A stretch of DNA of 64,000 bases from Noviluteimonas gilva (lineage in GTDB: Bacteria > Pseudomonadota > Gammaproteobacteria > Xanthomonadales > Xanthomonadaceae), in NCBI RefSeq assembly GCF_009740395.1, contig NZ_WOXT01000001.1, forward strand, positions 1-64,000, in the 5' to 3' direction. Both the position numbers and the translations under genes were made by a program. Below the pieces are notes generated by a model that saw nothing but the letters and a program-made list of their open reading frames with translations, did no database searches and had not been told where the DNA came from. Shown here piece by piece: positions 59,831 to 64,000 of this stretch (its first letter is position 1; each line of letters opens with the position of its first letter).

Positions 59831-61006
59831 TCAGCCGCGCGCCTGCAAAGCCGCTACCGCCGGTAACGTCTTGCCTTCCAGGAACTCCAGGAACGCGCCG
59901 CCGCCGGTGGAGATGTAACCGACCTGGGCGGCGATGCCGTACTTGTCGACGGCCGCCAGCGTGTCGCCGCCGCCGGCGATGGAGAACGCCTCGGACTTCG
60001 CGATCGCGCGTGCGAGGGCTTCGGTGCCCTTGCCGAAGGCATCGAACTCGAACACGCCGACCGGGCCGTTCCACACGACCGTGCCGGCTTTCATGATCAG
60101 CTCGGCGTAGCGCTTGGCGGTGTCCGGCCCGATGTCGAGGATCATTTCGTCGGCGCCGACCTGGTCGACGGCCTTGACCGTCGCCGGTGCATCGGCCGCG
60201 AACGCCGGCGCGACGACGACGTCGCTCGGCAGCGGGATGTCGGCGCCGCGCGCCTTCGCATCGGCCATGATCTTGCGGGCGGTGTCGATGAGGTCGGGTT
60301 CGAAGAGCGACTTGCCGACGCCATGGCCCATCGCGGCGATGAAGGTGTTGGCGATGCCGCCGCCGACGATCAGCTGGTCGACCTTGCCCACCAGCGAGCC
60401 GAGCAGTTCGAGCTTCGTCGAGACCTTGCTGCCGGCGACGATCGCGAGCAGCGGGCGCTTGGGCGCTTCGAGCGCCTTCGCGAGCGCGTCGAGTTCGGCC
60501 ATCAGCAGCGGGCCACCGGCCGCGACCTTCGCGAACTTGATCACGCCATGCGTGGAGGCCTGCGCGCGGTGCGCGGTGCCGAAGGCATCCATGACGAACA
60601 CGTCGCACAGGTCCGCGTACTTCTTCGCGAGCGTCGGGTCGTCCTTGCCTTCGCCCACGTTCATGCGGCAGTTCTCGAGCAGCACGATCTCGCCGGGCTT
60701 CACGTCGAAATCCGCGGACAGCCAATCGCGCACGAGCCGCACTTCGCGGCCGAGGCGTTCGGACAGGCGCTGCGCCACGGGCTGGAGGGAGTCTTCGCCG
60801 GTGAAATGCCCTTCCGTCGGGCGGCCCAGGTGCGACATGACCATGACGGCGGCGCCCTGGTCGAGCGCGGCGACGAGGGTCGGAATGGCGGCGGAAATGC
60901 GTTGTTCGGAGGCGACCTTGCCGTCCTTGATCGGCACGTTCAGGTCTTCGCGGATCAGGACGCGCTTGCCGCGCAGGTCGAGGTCGGACATCCGGACGAT
61001 GGGCAT
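59831..61006 (-). CDS. pgk: phosphoglycerate kinase
   Basis: Transfers phosphate from 1,3-bisphosphoglycerate to ADP. The start at 61006 gives 391 residues: [33 protein letters not shown], then [15 protein letters not shown]-type sequence ([20 protein letters not shown]), [40 protein letters not shown] and the nucleotide loop [15 protein letters not shown]. The second in-frame ATG is the choice here because the upstream extension is not PGK-like. Between pgk and gap lies a diguanylate cyclase. Confidence 0.97.
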   Translation of the reverse strand: MPIVRMSDLDLRGKRVLIREDLNVPIKDGKVASEQRISAAIPTLVAALDQGAAVMVMSHLGRPTEGHFTGEDSLQPVAQRLSERLGREVRLVRDWLSADFDVKPGEIVLLENCRMNVGEGKDDPTLAKKYADLCDVFVMDAFGTAHRAQASTHGVIKFAKVAAGGPLLMAELDALAKALEAPKRPLLAIVAGSKVSTKLELLGSLVGKVDQLIVGGGIANTFIAAMGHGVGKSLFEPDLIDTARKIMADAKARGADIPLPSDVVVAPAFAADAPATVKAVDQVGADEMILDIGPDTAKRYAELIMKAGTVVWNGPVGVFEFDAFGKGTEALARAIAKSEAFSIAGGGDTLAAVDKYGIAAQVGYISTGGGAFLEFLEGKTLPAVAALQARG

Positions 61007-61043
61007 GGCGGCGCCTGAAGCATTTCGGGGGCGCACATTGTAG

Positions 61044-62777
61044 CTAAAGCGATACGCGATTCCGGCCGGCGTGCTTGGCGCGATACAGGGCCGCATCGGC
61101 GCGCGCCAGCATCACTTCCGGATCGTCGCCGTCTTCGGGCAGGTTGGTCGCCACGCCGATGCTGACCGTCAGCATGCCGATCGGCGATCCGGCGTGCGCG
61201 ATGTCGGCATGCAACACGCTCGCGCAGATGCGCTCGCCGACCCGCACCGCCTGTTCCAGCGTGGTGTCGGGCAGGAAGACGATGAACTCTTCGCCGCCCG
61301 GACGCACGATGACGTCTTCACGGTGATAGAGCGCGCTTCGCACGGCGCCGGCGAAACGCTTCAGCGCGTTGTCGCCGCGCGGATGGCCGTAGCGATCGTT
61401 GTAAGCCTTGAAGTGATCGATATCGAGCGCGAGCGCCGACAACATGCCGCCCTTGCCGTGCGTGTCGCGCCACAACTGGTTGGCGACTTCGCGGAAGCCG
61501 CGATAGTTGAGGCAGCCGGTGAGCGCGTCGGTGCGGCTGAGGCGGTCGAGTTCGGCGACGACGTTGCGCAGCTCGGCGGTGCGCTGCGCGATTTCGCGCT
61601 CGCGTGCGTCGACCACTTGCTCGAGCGAGGAACGCAGGCGGCGTTGTTCTTCCAGGCTGCGGCTGGTCGCGCGATACGCATCGGCCATGCGATCGCTGAG
61701 CTGGTTCATCGCGTCGGCGAGCGGCGCGAGTTCCTGCGGCATCGATTCGGCGGAGATCGGCGAGGACGCATGTTCGAGTGCGAAGCGCTGCATCTGCACG
61801 AGCAGCCTGTGCACGCTCGTCGAGAGCCGGCGCATCTGCCACCACGCGATCCCGAGCACGCCCGCGGCGACGGCGATCAGCAGGCCGAGCATCGTGGCGA
61901 TCGTGCGGAACAGTTCGGCATCCAGCGTCGACTTCGGCATCAGCACGAGCAGGCGCCAACCGGACTGCAGCGGCATGGCGATCGCGTACGCGTCTTCGTC
62001 GCCGTGCAACACGCCGTCGACGCGCTGCCAGCCGGTATCGGAGTCGCCGGGCGCCAACGCACGCAAGGCTTGTCCGCCGGGCGTGGCGTCGAGCTTGTCC
62101 ATCGTGGCGAGCGGCAGGCCGCTGCTGGCGTACGCGACCTGCCCCAGGCGATCGACGAGCACCGCTTCGTAGCCATGCATGCGCAGCCACGCGATGCGCT
62201 GGCCGGAGTTCTCCACGCGCATCGCCGCTTCGACGATGCCCGCGAAGCGCCCGTTCGCATGCAGGGGCGCGGCGACGCACGCGAGGGGGGGCGTGTTGGG
62301 CGAGGTGCGATAGACGTCGGAAACGGTCGGCGCGTCCTGGCTTTGCGCGGTGGTGAAGCACGGGCCCGGTTCGGACCCTGCGCGCTCCACCGGATCGGCG
62401 GCGATCACGCGCCCCTGCGCGTCGAGCACGCGCATCGCGGAGAACGCGGGGTAGTGGTCGCGCAGGCGGCGGAGATCGTCGGTCCAGCGTGCGCGATCGC
62501 CGAGCGTGGTTTCGTTGCTGCGGCGTGCGGCGAGCACCGAGGCGACGGCGCCGTGCATGCGGAGGAAATCGTCGAAGTCGCGCGCGGTGATCTCCGCGGC
62601 CGAGTGCAGTTGCGTGGCGGCCGCGGCGCGCTGCGAAGCGGACTGGCTCCAGGCCAGCAATGCGCACAGGATCAGGGCGGGAAGCACCACCGCGACGACC
62701 AGCAGGCGCGCAAAGTCCTTCCGCAGCGCCCAGTCGGGGCCTGCCGACCGGATTTCGATGGGAAGCACCGCCGCCAT
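61044..62777 (-). CDS. sensor diguanylate cyclase (periplasmic sensor, HAMP, GGDEF)
   Basis: 577 residues: a membrane span (about 22-44, [20 protein letters not shown]), a periplasmic double-Cache-like sensor (about 45-285), a second span ([19 protein letters not shown]), a HAMP-like linker (about 315-370), and a coiled coil ([19 protein letters not shown]). The GGDEF domain has [36 protein letters not shown] and intact GGEEF at 494-498. The residue three positions before the Asp upstream of GGEEF is His, not Arg, so the classical RxxD inhibitory site is missing. It lies in the middle of the gap-pgk glycolytic cluster, 37 bases before pgk. Confidence 0.93.
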   Translation of the reverse strand: MAAVLPIEIRSAGPDWALRKDFARLLVVAVVLPALILCALLAWSQSASQRAAAATQLHSAAEITARDFDDFLRMHGAVASVLAARRSNETTLGDRARWTDDLRRLRDHYPAFSAMRVLDAQGRVIAADPVERAGSEPGPCFTTAQSQDAPTVSDVYRTSPNTPPLACVAAPLHANGRFAGIVEAAMRVENSGQRIAWLRMHGYEAVLVDRLGQVAYASSGLPLATMDKLDATPGGQALRALAPGDSDTGWQRVDGVLHGDEDAYAIAMPLQSGWRLLVLMPKSTLDAELFRTIATMLGLLIAVAAGVLGIAWWQMRRLSTSVHRLLVQMQRFALEHASSPISAESMPQELAPLADAMNQLSDRMADAYRATSRSLEEQRRLRSSLEQVVDAREREIAQRTAELRNVVAELDRLSRTDALTGCLNYRGFREVANQLWRDTHGKGGMLSALALDIDHFKAYNDRYGHPRGDNALKRFAGAVRSALYHREDVIVRPGGEEFIVFLPDTTLEQAVRVGERICASVLHADIAHAGSPIGMLTVSIGVATNLPEDGDDPEVMLARADAALYRAKHAGRNRVSL

Positions 62778-62855
62778 AGCCCTGCACGCTACCGGGGCCG
62801 CGCGGGGTCGGCAACGGGGAAACCCCTATCGCAGTCGGCACTACGTCTCAGAAAT

Positions 62856-62883
62856 ACGCGACCCCGCAAAAGCGGGGTCGCGT
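62856..62883 (-). terminator. hairpin after gap
   Basis: ACGCGACCCCGC (62856-62867) and GCGGGGTCGCGT (62872-62883) form a 12-bp stem with an AAAA/TTTT loop, 67 bases past the gap stop on the minus strand. A short T-containing stretch (TATTTC) follows on that strand. It is probably the terminator of gap. Confidence 0.6.
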
Positions 62884-62949
62884 GTGAAGGCCGGTCCGTG
62901 ACCCTGTCCGCAGGGCAAGCCTGATCGGAGAAGGCCGGCGCAGGGGCGA

Positions 62950-63999
<1,050 letters not shown>

Positions 64000-64000
64000 C

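Overview
The window is GC-rich, densely packed chromosomal DNA of a gammaproteobacterium, most likely Xanthomonadaceae/Lysobacteraceae (Lysobacter-like). This rests on family-level gene content: an XAC0095-type small protein, kup beside ruvA, a gap/pgk/pyk/class I fba neighbourhood, the order bamD/rluD/pgeF with clpB further along, and GC-biased codon use throughout. No rRNA, phage, insertion sequence with a transposase, or CRISPR array is visible. One tRNA (Lys, UUU) is present. Most genes lie on the minus strand.

Layout. 0-4.1 kb is accessory: a gene fragment, two small unknown proteins (one resembling immunity proteins), a DUF1254 lipoprotein, a small helical protein whose ribosome binding site lies inside a strong hairpin, and an XAC0095-like protein. 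Three copies of a 30-bp palindromic repeat and a 0.5-kb degenerate repeat tract lie between them. 4.2-6.5 kb: tag, tRNA-Lys followed by a run of hairpins, and queC/queE. 6.6-13 kb: the Tol-Pal operon (ybgC-tolQ-tolR-tolA-tolB-pal-cpoB) downstream of ruvB. 13-16.2 kb: a glycosyltransferase/oxidoreductase pair and a secreted protein lie between ruvB and kup. 16.3-23.1 kb: kup, ruvA, ruvC, yebC, a lipase-like hydrolase, a GNAT and aspS. 23.2-29.2 kb: a diguanylate cyclase, a FmdB zinc ribbon, an ABC-F ATPase and clpB.

29.3-35.1 kb: an acyltransferase and a saccharopine-dehydrogenase-like protein on the plus strand face a DCC/DUF4166/unknown trio. This block separates clpB from pgeF-rluD, with bamD divergent. 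35.2-41.7 kb: nadE, a 1245-residue double hybrid histidine kinase and topoisomerase IB. 41.9-49.0 kb: an rRNA methyltransferase, an RND efflux pair and a cysteine synthase, flanked on both sides by related copies of a structured, MITE-like repeat. 49-51 kb: a small membrane protein, a macro-domain deacetylase and a DUF6498-like membrane protein.

51-64 kb is a glycolytic neighbourhood (fba, pyk, pgk, gap). It is interleaved with tandem TonB-C-terminal-like periplasmic proteins, a coupled DUF3857-transglutaminase/SEL1 pair, a GNAT and a sensor diguanylate cyclase.

The strongest unexplained signal is the repeat pair at 41.9-42.2 and 48.6-48.9 kb. The two copies share a stem of about 32 bp in which three base pairs differ by compensatory changes on both arms. 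One copy has imperfect terminal inverted repeats. A second notable signal is the hairpin over the Shine-Dalgarno of the gene at 3070. All lengths and positions were read by hand; no database search was possible.
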